From Caldilineaceae bacterium (GTDB lineage Bacteria; Chloroflexota; Anaerolineae; Caldilineales; Caldilineaceae), in the NCBI GenBank assembly GCA_011523365.1, contig WTGY01000096.1, forward strand, positions 1 through 49,124: a stretch of DNA of 49,124 nt. The letters run 5' to 3'. The translations under genes and the position numbers were made by a program. Within the stretch, counting starts at the first letter, position 1; every line of letters starts with the position of its first letter. The notes beneath the pieces were generated by a model, which worked only from the letters and a program-made list of their open reading frames with translations, made no database searches and had not been told where the DNA came from. This document shows, in pieces, positions 17,810 to 26,017 of this stretch.

Positions 17810-18592
17810 TCATTTACTCTCTGCCTGGGCCTGGCGAAGGCGGTGAATGAAGTCGGTGGACTTAAGGCGGCGCTCCAGAATGGTTGACAGGTAGCGCTGC
17901 AAGATGCCCTCAACTGCATGGGCAGTGCTGGATCCCACACGGAGGCCGCGTAACCCATCCCAGTGCGTTCGGAAGAGGTGTCGCAGTATCTTCAACGTCC
18001 GGACGTTGATCAGTTCCGCGCCTTGCATTTTTCTACCACAATCAGGGCAAAACACGCCGCCAGCACTCAAGTGTAGAAAGTTTTCCACAGGCTGCAAATC
18101 GTCTGCACAGCCCAGACAGGAAAACAGCTCGGGCTGGAAGCCCATCAGTCGGAGTAGCTGAAGTTCGAACCATCGCAAGAGAAGGTCCGGCTCGCTGCTT
18201 AAACCTTCGTTCAATTCTCTCAGGCAAAACAGAAGCAGTTCCCATTCGGGTTCATATTCGTCGTCTTCGGCTGTGAAAGCGTCAACCAGTTCGCAGATGT
18301 AGGCGGCCCTACTGATGGCGTCGAGGTCACTGCGCAATTGGAAAAAACCTTCGACGGTTACACTCTCTGTGATGATGTCCCAGGTACGGGCCTGAGCGAC
18401 AAGCAGGTTGACGTGATTGAATAACTCCAGATGCCCGGCCTTTCGGCTGGTCGTTTTGCGGGACCCTTTGGCGATGAGCAGGCGCTTGCCAAAGCGCGGC
18501 GTGAAGACAGTAAGGATGCGGTCTGCATCGCTGTATTTTCTTCGCCGAAGGATCACGGCTTTTGTACGGTATGAATGGCTTCTGTCAGCCAA
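17810..18592 (-). CDS. recO: DNA repair protein RecO
   Basis: 260 residues, a mediator that loads RecA onto SSB-coated single-stranded DNA in the RecFOR pathway. The N-terminal OB fold shows the family start YRTKAVILRRRKYSDADRIL and FGKRLLIAKGSRK. The helical domain has a zinc site with Cys159, Cys162, Cys182 and Cys185 (CLGC...FCPDC). The final ~60 residues (INVRTLKILRHLF...) match the C-terminal helices. The start is a TTG at 18590-18592; no ATG exists before the conserved region, and the ribosome site is weak. The 259 bases upstream hold no recognised feature. Confidence 0.93.
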   Translation of the reverse strand: MADRSHSYRTKAVILRRRKYSDADRILTVFTPRFGKRLLIAKGSRKTTSRKAGHLELFNHVNLLVAQARTWDIITESVTVEGFFQLRSDLDAISRAAYICELVDAFTAEDDEYEPEWELLLFCLRELNEGLSSEPDLLLRWFELQLLRLMGFQPELFSCLGCADDLQPVENFLHLSAGGVFCPDCGRKMQGAELINVRTLKILRHLFRTHWDGLRGLRVGSSTAHAVEGILQRYLSTILERRLKSTDFIHRLRQAQAESK

Positions 18593-18851
18593 TGGTTGTT
18601 CTCGCTATGTGGGGCTTGTCTCCCCTCTGTGTCTCCGACAATTTCGGCCGCGGGGTGACCGCCGGCTGATTCACTCAACACTGAGTCGGGCGGAACTCTC
18701 CTTGGTTGTTCCTTAGCGGCGTCGTGGGCAGATGGCGGACCGGTAGGGGCATTGGGACGGCACTGCACTCAGAAAAGTACGGTCAGCAGCACCGCGAGGC
18801 GCGGCGGACGCTTATATCAGAGCGTACATTTTCGATCCAATCTCCAACCCT

Positions 18852-19880
18852 CTAGCTTCCATTTTTTCGGTCTTCCGCTTCGGTTGCCAGGAGATCAAGT
18901 TGCTCAGGCGTCCCCAAGGCGATTAGCGTGTCGCCTGCGCGCAGGGCGAATTCAACGCCTGGGTTTACAAAGGTTTCGCCATCGGGCCGCCGCACGGCGA
19001 GGATATTCGCTCCGATCCTCCTACGAACTTCAGTTTCGGCAATCGTCTGATCACGCAGAGTCGATCGTTCACTGACGCTGATATCCTCGATCAGAATGTC
19101 TACTTCGTCGCGATGCATGACAACGTCCATGAACTCAAGGATGTTGGGGTGAATCAGTTGACGCGCCATGCGTCGTCCGCTAGTGACATAAGGATTGATG
19201 ACATGGTCTACGCCGGCAATTTGCAGTTTACGTTCGCTCTCATGGCTGTTGGCACGCGAGATAATCGTCAGGTCGGGGCTCAGTGCACGCGCGGTCAGGG
19301 CTACATAGACGTTGTCGGAGTCGTTGGGCAAGCAGCAGCAGATCCCAGCTGCTCGCTCGATGCCAGCTAGGAGGAGTGCGGCGTCGTCGGTCGCATTGCC
19401 TTCAACAGGAAACACCCCCATATTCTCCAATTCAGGACCCAAGGTTACCAGGATTTCAATCACCACGAGTTGAACTCTGTTTGCCAGGAGTTCATTTACG
19501 ACCTGCTCGCCTACACGACCGTAGCCACAGACGATGAAATGACCGCTCATCTTATCGATCCGATTCTGCATGCGTTTTCTCCAGATGAGACTGCGAAACT
19601 CGCCTGCCACGATGACGTCTGCCAGAGTGCTTATCGCATAGGCGGTAGTGCTGACGCCTAGGACAATCAGTCCGCCAGTAAATACGCGGCCAATCGGAGA
19701 TAGTGGTCGAATCTCGCCGAATCCTACTGTACTTATTGTAATGACAGTCATGTAGATGCTGTCGGTCCACGGCCAGCCCTCGATCAATATGTACCCAACG
19801 CTACCTAAGGTAAGCAGGAGGAGATAAAGTGCAATTACAAAGGTCAGGTGTCGATAAAGTCTGCGGGCAGTTACTGTCAA
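18852..19880 (-). CDS. Two-helix potassium channel with RCK/TrkA domains
   Basis: 342 residues with MthK-like architecture. The first membrane helix is at about 12-34, the pore loop carries the selectivity filter TVGFG at residues 51-55, and the second helix is at about 64-90. The cytoplasmic RCK-N Rossmann domain begins at residue 114 (HFIVCGYGRVGEQVV, glycines at 119-124) and is followed by an RCK-C (TrkA-C) domain from about 255 (SERSTLRDQTIAE...LRAGDTLIALGTPEQL). Four subunits would form a K+ pore gated by an RCK ring that senses a ligand such as Ca2+, nucleotide or NAD. Met111 precedes the RCK domain, at a place like the internal start that yields free RCK subunits in MthK. The gene lies 138 bases downstream of the double-GNAT gene on the same strand. 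Confidence 0.93.
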   Translation of the reverse strand: MTVTARRLYRHLTFVIALYLLLLTLGSVGYILIEGWPWTDSIYMTVITISTVGFGEIRPLSPIGRVFTGGLIVLGVSTTAYAISTLADVIVAGEFRSLIWRKRMQNRIDKMSGHFIVCGYGRVGEQVVNELLANRVQLVVIEILVTLGPELENMGVFPVEGNATDDAALLLAGIERAAGICCCLPNDSDNVYVALTARALSPDLTIISRANSHESERKLQIAGVDHVINPYVTSGRRMARQLIHPNILEFMDVVMHRDEVDILIEDISVSERSTLRDQTIAETEVRRRIGANILAVRRPDGETFVNPGVEFALRAGDTLIALGTPEQLDLLATEAEDRKNGS

Positions 19881-20018
19881 GTCCGCATGCCTCCTGAAAT
19901 CGGATGACTTAGAGGCGTTTCTGTATAGGGCAGCACTAGTACTGAGTTTCCTAAGCCTGCGGTGAAACGTCTAAAAAGCACAGAAGACGAAAAAATGCTT
20001 CTCGATAGCTGAACGAGT

Positions 20019-20951
20019 CTAAGGAGTACAGCGCCTGATGTTACCTCGTGATACGCTTTTGACGAACACAGGAACTGGACGCCCGCGTCTTCGAAAGTTA
20101 AGCGATTCGTACAGCTTCTGGGAAGTAACGTTGCTTTCTTGCGTGTTGAGAAAAACGCGGTCAATTCCCAGCTCTTGAGCATAGCAGAGGCACGCCACCA
20201 GCAGCTGGCGGCCTATGCCCTGGGCGCGGAATAGTGGGTGCACGGCCAACCGCACGACCTGTGCCGAGGCGAATCCGCGAGGAGACCCATCCGAATTCAA
20301 GCGAAGAGCTGAGTAACCCACGGTCTTCTGATCCATCTGAGCGACTTCGATGCGGCAGTCGCGATGCAGTTGCTGCAGTTCAATTCCTCCCATGTGCCAA
20401 AGAGGTTCAAAGGCTGCGACATCCACCTTGGCCAGCCGCGGCAGGTCGGAAGGTTGCGCCGGTCGAATAGAAGCTGGCTGCCGGATGGGGTCAATCGAGC
20501 GAGACCTGCGTTCATAAAACCTGACCGCATCGCGGTGCTCAAAGCCGGATTCCTTCAGGCTCGCCCGAAGCCAACCTTGCCCGGTAAGCGCGCAGAACAG
20601 ATACGCCTGGGACTGCGGGGTGAGCCGCTCCTGCGCATGCTCGAAGAGCGCTCGAAACTGTATTCGTGCGGCGGATCCAGTGGACGTGAAGGCCGCAGCG
20701 CGAAGAGAAACCCTGGTCGGCGCCGATACTGGCAATACTTCTGACCGCTTGATGCCATCGAAGCTGACATAGCCCCTTAGTCTCTCTGACCGCTGGTCGA
20801 CCAGGACTGCGTTCACTCCTGCAAGCAGTTCTGGTTCATCGGTGTCACTCAGATCATCATAGTAGTAGCAGCGCGAGCAACTTGTGTACAGACGATGCAA
20901 GTCGGGCAGATCTTCAGATCTTAACTGGCGAATCGAAGTGGGCCTCATCAC
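20019..20951 (-). CDS. Tandem GNAT acetyltransferase
   Basis: 310 residues made of two GNAT-like halves. The N-terminal half (about 1-150) is degenerate, with no clear acetyl-CoA loop, though it keeps the family opening IRQLRSEDLPDLHRLYTS and a closing SGFEHRDAVRFYERR. The C-terminal half (160-300) is intact: ASIRPAQPSDLPRLAKVD, motif A VVRLAVHPLFRAQGIGRQLL with the Q-G-I-G-R loop, and NVTSQKLYESLNFRRRG. Only the second half probably catalyses. The substrate is unknown. The start ATG overlaps the rfbB stop codon by four bases (20948-20951), so the two are translationally coupled. Its place after rfbB suggests, but does not prove, a role in acetylating an amino sugar. Confidence 0.85.
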   Translation of the reverse strand: MMRPTSIRQLRSEDLPDLHRLYTSCSRCYYYDDLSDTDEPELLAGVNAVLVDQRSERLRGYVSFDGIKRSEVLPVSAPTRVSLRAAAFTSTGSAARIQFRALFEHAQERLTPQSQAYLFCALTGQGWLRASLKESGFEHRDAVRFYERRSRSIDPIRQPASIRPAQPSDLPRLAKVDVAAFEPLWHMGGIELQQLHRDCRIEVAQMDQKTVGYSALRLNSDGSPRGFASAQVVRLAVHPLFRAQGIGRQLLVACLCYAQELGIDRVFLNTQESNVTSQKLYESLNFRRRGRPVPVFVKSVSRGNIRRCTP

Positions 20952-21982
20952 TGTGGTTCAAGCCTCTTGCGATCTGCGTAGACAGTGTCATAATAGTCCC
21001 TGAAGTCCCCGTCGCGAATCGGTTGCCACCACCAGCGATTGTCCCGATACCAGCGTGCGGTCGCTCGGATTGCTTCTTCGGGTGTGTAGTCCGGCTCCCA
21101 GCCCAAAGCCAGAATCTTCGTTACATCCAAGCTGTAACGCCGGTCGTGTCCCAATCGATCTTCGACGTGCTGAATGAGGCTGCGGGGCCTGTCGAGCTCG
21201 TCGAGCAGGATCTCTACCATGGAAAGGTTGGTCATCTCTGCGCCGGTGCCGACGTTATACAGTTCGCCGATGCGGCCTCGAAGAAGTATGAGATAGATCG
21301 CGGCGCAGTGATCGGCAACATACTGATAGTCCCGCATCTGCATTCCGTCACCGAAAACAGGCAAGGGCATGGATTCGAGAGCGTTGGTGACGAATAGTGG
21401 GACTACCTTTTCAGGGTATTGGAAGGGACCGATGTTGTTGGCGCCGCGACTGATTGTCACGGGCAGGTCGTAGGTGATATTGTAGGCATTGACGAAGAGG
21501 TCGGCGCTTGCTTTGCTGGCGGAATAGGGGCTGCGGGGAGCCAGAGCGTCGTGTTCGACCGACCTGCGCCTTCCTTCGATATGGCCGTACACTTCGTCGG
21601 TGCTGACCTGGTGGAATCGGAGATTTCCAAAATTGCGGGCCGCCTCCAGAAGCACGTAGGTGCCATATACGTCGGTCTTCACGAAGGCGTCTGGATCGAG
21701 AATCGACCTGTCTACATGCGTCTCGGCAGCGAAATTTACTATGGTGTCGACATTGCGGGCCGCGACTGTTTCCTCCACCTTCGCAGCGTCACAGATATCA
21801 CCTTGCACGAAGAGATAACGAGGCCCAAAGCCCTCCTTGACGGCGTCAAGGTTTTCGAGGCGGCCTGCGTAGGTGAGCTTGTCGTAGACGGTTACCACTA
21901 TGTCCGCACTGTGTTCCAGTATGTAGCGGACAAAATTACAACCGATAAAACCGGCGCCGCCCGTTACCAAAATGTTCTGCAT
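20948..21982 (-). CDS. rfbB: dTDP-glucose 4,6-dehydratase
   Basis: 344 residues, an extended short-chain dehydrogenase making dTDP-4-keto-6-deoxyglucose for deoxysugar synthesis. The NAD-binding motif VTGGAGFIGCNFVR starts at residue 6. The catalytic Thr128-Asp129-Glu130 triad lies in VSTDEVYG, and the Tyr153/Lys157 pair in SPYSASKAS. The NVGTGAEMTNL and WYRDNRWWWQP segments are typical of RfbB. The precursor enzyme rfbA is two genes upstream in the same operon. rfbC and rfbD are absent, so the final sugar need not be rhamnose. Confidence 0.96.
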   Translation of the reverse strand: MQNILVTGGAGFIGCNFVRYILEHSADIVVTVYDKLTYAGRLENLDAVKEGFGPRYLFVQGDICDAAKVEETVAARNVDTIVNFAAETHVDRSILDPDAFVKTDVYGTYVLLEAARNFGNLRFHQVSTDEVYGHIEGRRRSVEHDALAPRSPYSASKASADLFVNAYNITYDLPVTISRGANNIGPFQYPEKVVPLFVTNALESMPLPVFGDGMQMRDYQYVADHCAAIYLILLRGRIGELYNVGTGAEMTNLSMVEILLDELDRPRSLIQHVEDRLGHDRRYSLDVTKILALGWEPDYTPEEAIRATARWYRDNRWWWQPIRDGDFRDYYDTVYADRKRLEPQ

Positions 21983-22005
21983 GCCAATCTTCCCTTGCCG
22001 GTATC

Positions 22006-22830
22006 CTAACGCCTTAACCTCCGCCTGACGTCACCTTCCCAAGTACGCCGGAGCCGCCTGACTCTGCCAGGCTGGCGACTCGCGGGCAGCGGGAACTCGA
22101 TGCCCAAGGTCAGTGTCGGCAACTGTTGGAGCGGTGGAAGCAGGCGGCGGTCGAGACCGGGCGGCTCTTCGCCGCGCCATGCCCACTGCCAGTGCGTTTT
22201 CTCTTCACCCCCGGCGGTAGCGGCAAGAAAGTCGATGTCGTTCCAGAGCGTGCGCCTGGTCTCGCCCATTACTGCTATCAGTTTATCCCAGTAGGCCCGC
22301 ATTTTAGGCTGCTCGAAATCGAGGAAATGGGAGGTGAAACTGGAACTGTCGGCGGAAGTGTTGAGCGGGGGTCTTGCCGTCTGGTAGGCGGGGAAGAACT
22401 CCCGGGCCCAGTACTGTTCTGCCCGCTGGAAGGAAGGCAGCAGAAGGTCCGCGAAGAAGGTGACGCTTACCGTACTTATACGCTCCTCCACGTGGACGAG
22501 GTGTGGGGCATGCTCCGGCCACAGGTCGAAAAATGCGGGGACGTCGAACTCCTGCCATTCGCCGTAGGCGCGGGACATTCGGCGGAGCTTGTCCGCTACC
22601 TGGGCGATAGTAGTAACGGCAGTCTGCACTTCTCTGGCCCCGACATGGTTTTGTACGAGATAAGCCGGCGAAAGCGAGCGAGTGTTGAAGATTTCAGTAT
22701 AGGGGGCGGGCAGGGCGCAGGTGTCGATCTGCCGCATTTTGGCCGCTAAGGCAGGCACGCTGCGGACTTCAGCTACGTTAGCGGGCCTGGCGCCGTTGCC
22801 CTTATCGAGAGAGGTCGGAGTGATGGTCAT
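22006..22830 (-). CDS. Unknown protein encoded between rfbA and rfbB
   Basis: 274 residues with no recognised family. The ATG overlaps the stop codon of rfbA by one base and the stop lies 23 bases before rfbB, so it is an integral operon member. It is rich in aromatic residues in the middle (FDVPAFFDLWPEHAPHLVHV, EQYWAREFFPAY, THWQWAWRGEEPP). It has no signal peptide or membrane segment and ends with a strongly basic tail (RVRRLRRTWEGDVRRRLRR). Location suggests a role in deoxysugar or polysaccharide synthesis. The basic tail could bind nucleotide, nucleic acid or membrane; this is speculation. Confidence 0.7.
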   Translation of the reverse strand: MTITPTSLDKGNGARPANVAEVRSVPALAAKMRQIDTCALPAPYTEIFNTRSLSPAYLVQNHVGAREVQTAVTTIAQVADKLRRMSRAYGEWQEFDVPAFFDLWPEHAPHLVHVEERISTVSVTFFADLLLPSFQRAEQYWAREFFPAYQTARPPLNTSADSSSFTSHFLDFEQPKMRAYWDKLIAVMGETRRTLWNDIDFLAATAGGEEKTHWQWAWRGEEPPGLDRRLLPPLQQLPTLTLGIEFPLPASRQPGRVRRLRRTWEGDVRRRLRR

Positions 22831-23717
22831 CAGGAGTGCGGGTCTTTGAACTCATCGCGCAAGAGCTGCAAAAGGTAATGGCCGTACCGGTTTGTCTGCA
22901 ACCCTTCGGCCAGAGCGCGGAATTGGTCGCGATCGATATATCCCCCCCGCAGGGCAATTTCCTCCGGGCACGAGATCATCATGCCCTGTCTTTCCTGCAG
23001 GGCTTGTACAAAATTCGCGGCCTGGAGAAGGGATTCGTGAGTACCGGCGTCGAGCCAGGCAAATCCTCGCCCCAGGATTTCTACCTGCAGCTCTCCCCGC
23101 TCCAGATAGAAGTTGTTGATGTCGGTGATTTCGAGCTCCCCACGGGAGGATGGTTCGAGGCTGCCCGCCACATCGAGAACGCGGTTGTCGTAGAAGTAGA
23201 CGCCCGGCACCGCAAAACTGGACCGGGGCATCTGCGGCTTTTCCTCGATACTCAAGGCTCGTCCGGACGGGTCGAACTCGACAACACCATATCGGCTGGG
23301 GTCGGCTACGGGATACGCAAATATCAGGGCCCCATCTTTGAGGCTGGCCGCCTTCCTTAGAATGGTCGGCAGGCCGTGGCCGTAAAAGATGTTGTCGCCC
23401 AGCGCCAGACAGACGTTGGATTCGCCTACGAATTCCCTGCCGACGACAAAAGCATCGGCTATGCCGCGAGGTCGGGATTGCTCAACGTAACTGAATCGGA
23501 TTCCCCACTGGCTGCCGTCACCGAGCAATTCTTGGTACAGCGGCAGGGCAGCTGGTGTACTTACCACCAGAATGTCTCGAATCCCTGCCAGCATCAGCAT
23601 CGACAGGGGATAATAGATCATGGGCTTATCATAAACCGGCAGGATCTGTTTACTCAGGCTGGTTGTCAGCGGATAAAGCCGAGTGCCATGTCCGCCTGCG
23701 AGGAGGATGCCCTTCAT
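22830..23717 (-). CDS. rfbA: Glucose-1-phosphate thymidylyltransferase
   Basis: 295 residues, joining dTTP and glucose-1-phosphate into dTDP-glucose, the first step of the dTDP-sugar pathway. The nucleotide-binding start [18 protein letters not shown] is followed by [18 protein letters not shown], the sugar-phosphate region [13 protein letters not shown], and [20 protein letters not shown], all diagnostic for RmlA/RfbA. The length is normal. It stands after the polysaccharide chain-length genes and cpsD-like gene on the same strand, so the dTDP-sugar is probably destined for an exopolysaccharide. Confidence 0.97.
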   Translation of the reverse strand: MKGILLAGGHGTRLYPLTTSLSKQILPVYDKPMIYYPLSMLMLAGIRDILVVSTPAALPLYQELLGDGSQWGIRFSYVEQSRPRGIADAFVVGREFVGESNVCLALGDNIFYGHGLPTILRKAASLKDGALIFAYPVADPSRYGVVEFDPSGRALSIEEKPQMPRSSFAVPGVYFYDNRVLDVAGSLEPSSRGELEITDINNFYLERGELQVEILGRGFAWLDAGTHESLLQAANFVQALQERQGMMISCPEEIALRGGYIDRDQFRALAEGLQTNRYGHYLLQLLRDEFKDPHS

Positions 23718-23804
23718 GGGATGTATCTTGTCTCAGCCTGGCGGCGCCGGATGTCAGTTGTCAGTTGCGAGAAAATGCACATTGTTCTGCCAGTGCCGGG
23801 AAGG

Positions 23805-24455
23805 CTACTGTCCGTAGCCGGTGACTGCCATCGAGTCCTCAGCATCGAGAAGCACGGCGCCTACGATATTGGATTGGACTTTTTCCAGCACCTCTTTGGC
23901 CCGCTGCGCCTGCTCCCTCTTCGTGCGTCCGGCCGTTACGGCAAGTAGTGTCCCGTCGACCTGGCTGGCCCAAAGGGCGGCGTCGGTCACGGCCAGAACC
24001 GGCGGGGCATCGACGAGGACGTACTCAGCTTCCCTTGAAAGAGTCTGGAGCAGTTCCGCCAGCCTCTTGGGGCTGAGGAGAGCAACGGGGTTGGGAGGAA
24101 GAGGTCCGGCCGCGAGTACGCGGAGGTGGGATACCTGGGTGTCGGCCAGGTTAGGTTCACCTCCGTTTTGAAACCAATTCGTCAACCCGGCGTCTCCGTT
24201 GACGCCGAATATTTCATGCTGAAGCGGGCGGCGCAGGTCACCGTCGACCACGATTACGCTGTCGCCGGCGTCGGCCATGACGACCGCGAGGTTAGCGAGC
24301 GCGTCGCTCTTGTTTGTCTCGGTGTCAGGACAGGTAACAAGAAGTGTACTCAGGTCCTTGCCAAGACCTGAGAACTCGATATTTGTGCGAAGGCTTTGGT
24401 AGGCTTCGGCGGCGGCGCTGCGCGGCGCATTCAACGTAACTAGGTCTAAGGACAT
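23805..24455 (-). CDS. CpsD/CapB-like BY-kinase homologue with degenerate Walker A
   Basis: 216 residues of the polysaccharide co-polymerase kinase family. The opening PRSAAAEAYQSLRTNIEFSG is typical. Walker A' is intact (VIVVDGDLRRP, Asp71 and Asp73), as is Walker B (VLVDAPPVLAVTDA). The P-loop, normally G-x4-G-K-S/T, reads CPDTETNKSD: Lys49 and Ser50 remain, but the glycine before the Lys is Asn48 and the first glycine is also missing. The C-terminal tyrosine cluster that BY-kinases phosphorylate is reduced to a single Tyr (GYGQ). Kinase activity is therefore doubtful, and it may act as a scaffold for the Wzz-like partners encoded just upstream. Confidence 0.9.
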   Translation of the reverse strand: MSLDLVTLNAPRSAAAEAYQSLRTNIEFSGLGKDLSTLLVTCPDTETNKSDALANLAVVMADAGDSVIVVDGDLRRPLQHEIFGVNGDAGLTNWFQNGGEPNLADTQVSHLRVLAAGPLPPNPVALLSPKRLAELLQTLSREAEYVLVDAPPVLAVTDAALWASQVDGTLLAVTAGRTKREQAQRAKEVLEKVQSNIVGAVLLDAEDSMAVTGYGQ

Positions 24456-24550
24456 CTACCCTTCCTTTAGGGAATCAAAGGGACAAGGGTCTTGACATAG
24501 GCGGTGACCCCTGTCTGCTACGTACAGGTAACCGGCGTTGGAGAGCCTTC

Positions 24551-25231
24551 TCATCCTTCTGACTTCGAAGCTGAGCCGGAGGATGTTACTGGAATCGCGC
24601 CGAGAACGGCCATATCGAGCGTCCGTTCCACTGAATCAGGGGTTCGGAGGAACCCGCTTTCGATCCAGACTAACATTAGAATCAGGCCAACACCCAGGAG
24701 AAAGCCGAGAACCGCGCCAGCCATCGTATTGATGAGAGGCTGGGGCTGGTAGCGGGCGCCTTCGATCACTCTGCTGACAATTTTGACCTCGATTCGGTCG
24801 CGTTTGTCCTGTTGCGCGTAATAGGCGGTGCGTTCGTCGACAAAATAGTCGGCCAATGTCAACGCCATGACTTCCGATACAATCTTGTCTCTGGAACGGG
24901 CTTCTATCTCTATTGTGAAGGTAGATGGTTCGGAGGCAATGTTCGTCAGTCTCAGAAAGTCGCTAGGATGCATGTCCAATTGTGCACGTCCAATTACCTC
25001 TTCGGCTACTTCATACGTTCGCAGATTGCTAACGAAGTTACGCATCAGTTCCTTGGCGGTGTTTCCTAATCCCCAGTCCGGACGGGCCGGAACTGTACTT
25101 ACATGGACCGTCGACCGGTACATTTCCTCCTGGAGGAAACTGACTCCGTAAGAAAGCGTTCCCGCAAGCAGGACCGCAACGATGACGATCCAGCCAAAAC
25201 GACGAACCACTCCACTGTATTCCTGTATCAC
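24551..25231 (-). CDS. Wzz/YveK-type chain-length determinant protein (second copy)
   Basis: 226 residues. An N-terminal membrane helix lies at about residues 13-32 (FGWIVIVAVLLAGTLSYGV), followed by an extracytoplasmic domain and a C-terminal helix near 175-197 (MAGAVLGFLLGVGLILMLVW). This is the layout of polysaccharide co-polymerases that set chain length with a CpsD-type kinase. The GTG at 25229-25231 was chosen as start because TGGAGG lies five bases before it and a family-like IQEYSGVVRRFGW follows. The frame stays open upstream into the previous gene, but that part is unlike the family. It follows another Wzz-like gene by 80 bases. Confidence 0.85.
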   Translation of the reverse strand: MIQEYSGVVRRFGWIVIVAVLLAGTLSYGVSFLQEEMYRSTVHVSTVPARPDWGLGNTAKELMRNFVSNLRTYEVAEEVIGRAQLDMHPSDFLRLTNIASEPSTFTIEIEARSRDKIVSEVMALTLADYFVDERTAYYAQQDKRDRIEVKIVSRVIEGARYQPQPLINTMAGAVLGFLLGVGLILMLVWIESGFLRTPDSVERTLDMAVLGAIPVTSSGSASKSEG

Positions 25232-25311
25232 GAAAACCTCCAGTCTGCGGTTCGGGCTGCGCAATAGACTGTGGCAGACGGCCCCACAGTCGATCAATTC
25301 AGAGCCGCTGT

Positions 25312-26007
25312 CTACCTTCGCTGCTTGGGAACGGCGACTAGACAGGGCAGACCCATTTCCTCCAACTGATTTCGGCGGCGCACGGTGTCGTCCAGGTACT
25401 CCTGCAGAAAGGCCAGGCCGATGCCGGTGACAAGCGCCAGCAGGATTCGCAACGGCCATTCGACGCGCTGGCGTGCACTTGGGCCTACCTCAACTACCGT
25501 GGGGGGATCCATCACCTGAACGCCTGCGCCCTGTGTTCCCAGTTGAGCAAAGTAGGCGGCGGCGTTTTCTTCAAGTTCGGCCACGGCCGCCTCTCCGATC
25601 GCATGCAGATCGGCGGCGTCGTGCCAGTTGAATGTGAGCCGAATGATACGGTGCTGCTGTCCCGTGTTGGCGCTTGCTCTGAGCAGGCCGGCCGGGATGG
25701 CGATCTCTTGCACGGCCAAGCGGGCATTGAGGGCCTTGGCGAACAGATCGGATGCGAGTACCTCGGTAAAGTCGTCAACGAGGTATTCGCTTGTCATCCA
25801 CGCATAGTAACGAGGGTCGTACTCGACTTCATCGACTCCTTCGAGCGGCAGTACTCCAACCAGGATGCGCATCGATGCGCTGTAAGTGGGCGGCGGCGCC
25901 TCCCACGGGCGCAACTGCACTGCGCTGAACAGGGCAACAAGCACAGGCAGGAAAATGGGGGCGGCCCAGCGCCTCCTCAGAATCGACCAGTATTCCCGCA
26001 GTTCCAT
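25312..26007 (-). CDS. Wzz/YveK-type chain-length determinant protein (first copy)
   Basis: 231 residues. The start MELREYWSILRRRWAAPIFL is the classical Wzz opening, with a membrane helix at about 14-32. A periplasmic-type domain follows, then a second helix near 186-206 (LRILLALVTGIGLAFLQEYL) and the short cytoplasmic tail DTVRRRNQLEEMGLPCLVAV, a common C-terminal motif of this family. It is paired with a second, diverged copy downstream and with a CpsD-like protein. The start lies only 10 bases after the mutS2 stop codon, so it may be transcribed from the mutS2 promoter. Confidence 0.9.
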   Translation of the reverse strand: MELREYWSILRRRWAAPIFLPVLVALFSAVQLRPWEAPPPTYSASMRILVGVLPLEGVDEVEYDPRYYAWMTSEYLVDDFTEVLASDLFAKALNARLAVQEIAIPAGLLRASANTGQQHRIIRLTFNWHDAADLHAIGEAAVAELEENAAAYFAQLGTQGAGVQVMDPPTVVEVGPSARQRVEWPLRILLALVTGIGLAFLQEYLDDTVRRRNQLEEMGLPCLVAVPKQRR

Positions 26008-26017
26008 GTGCGGCCGC

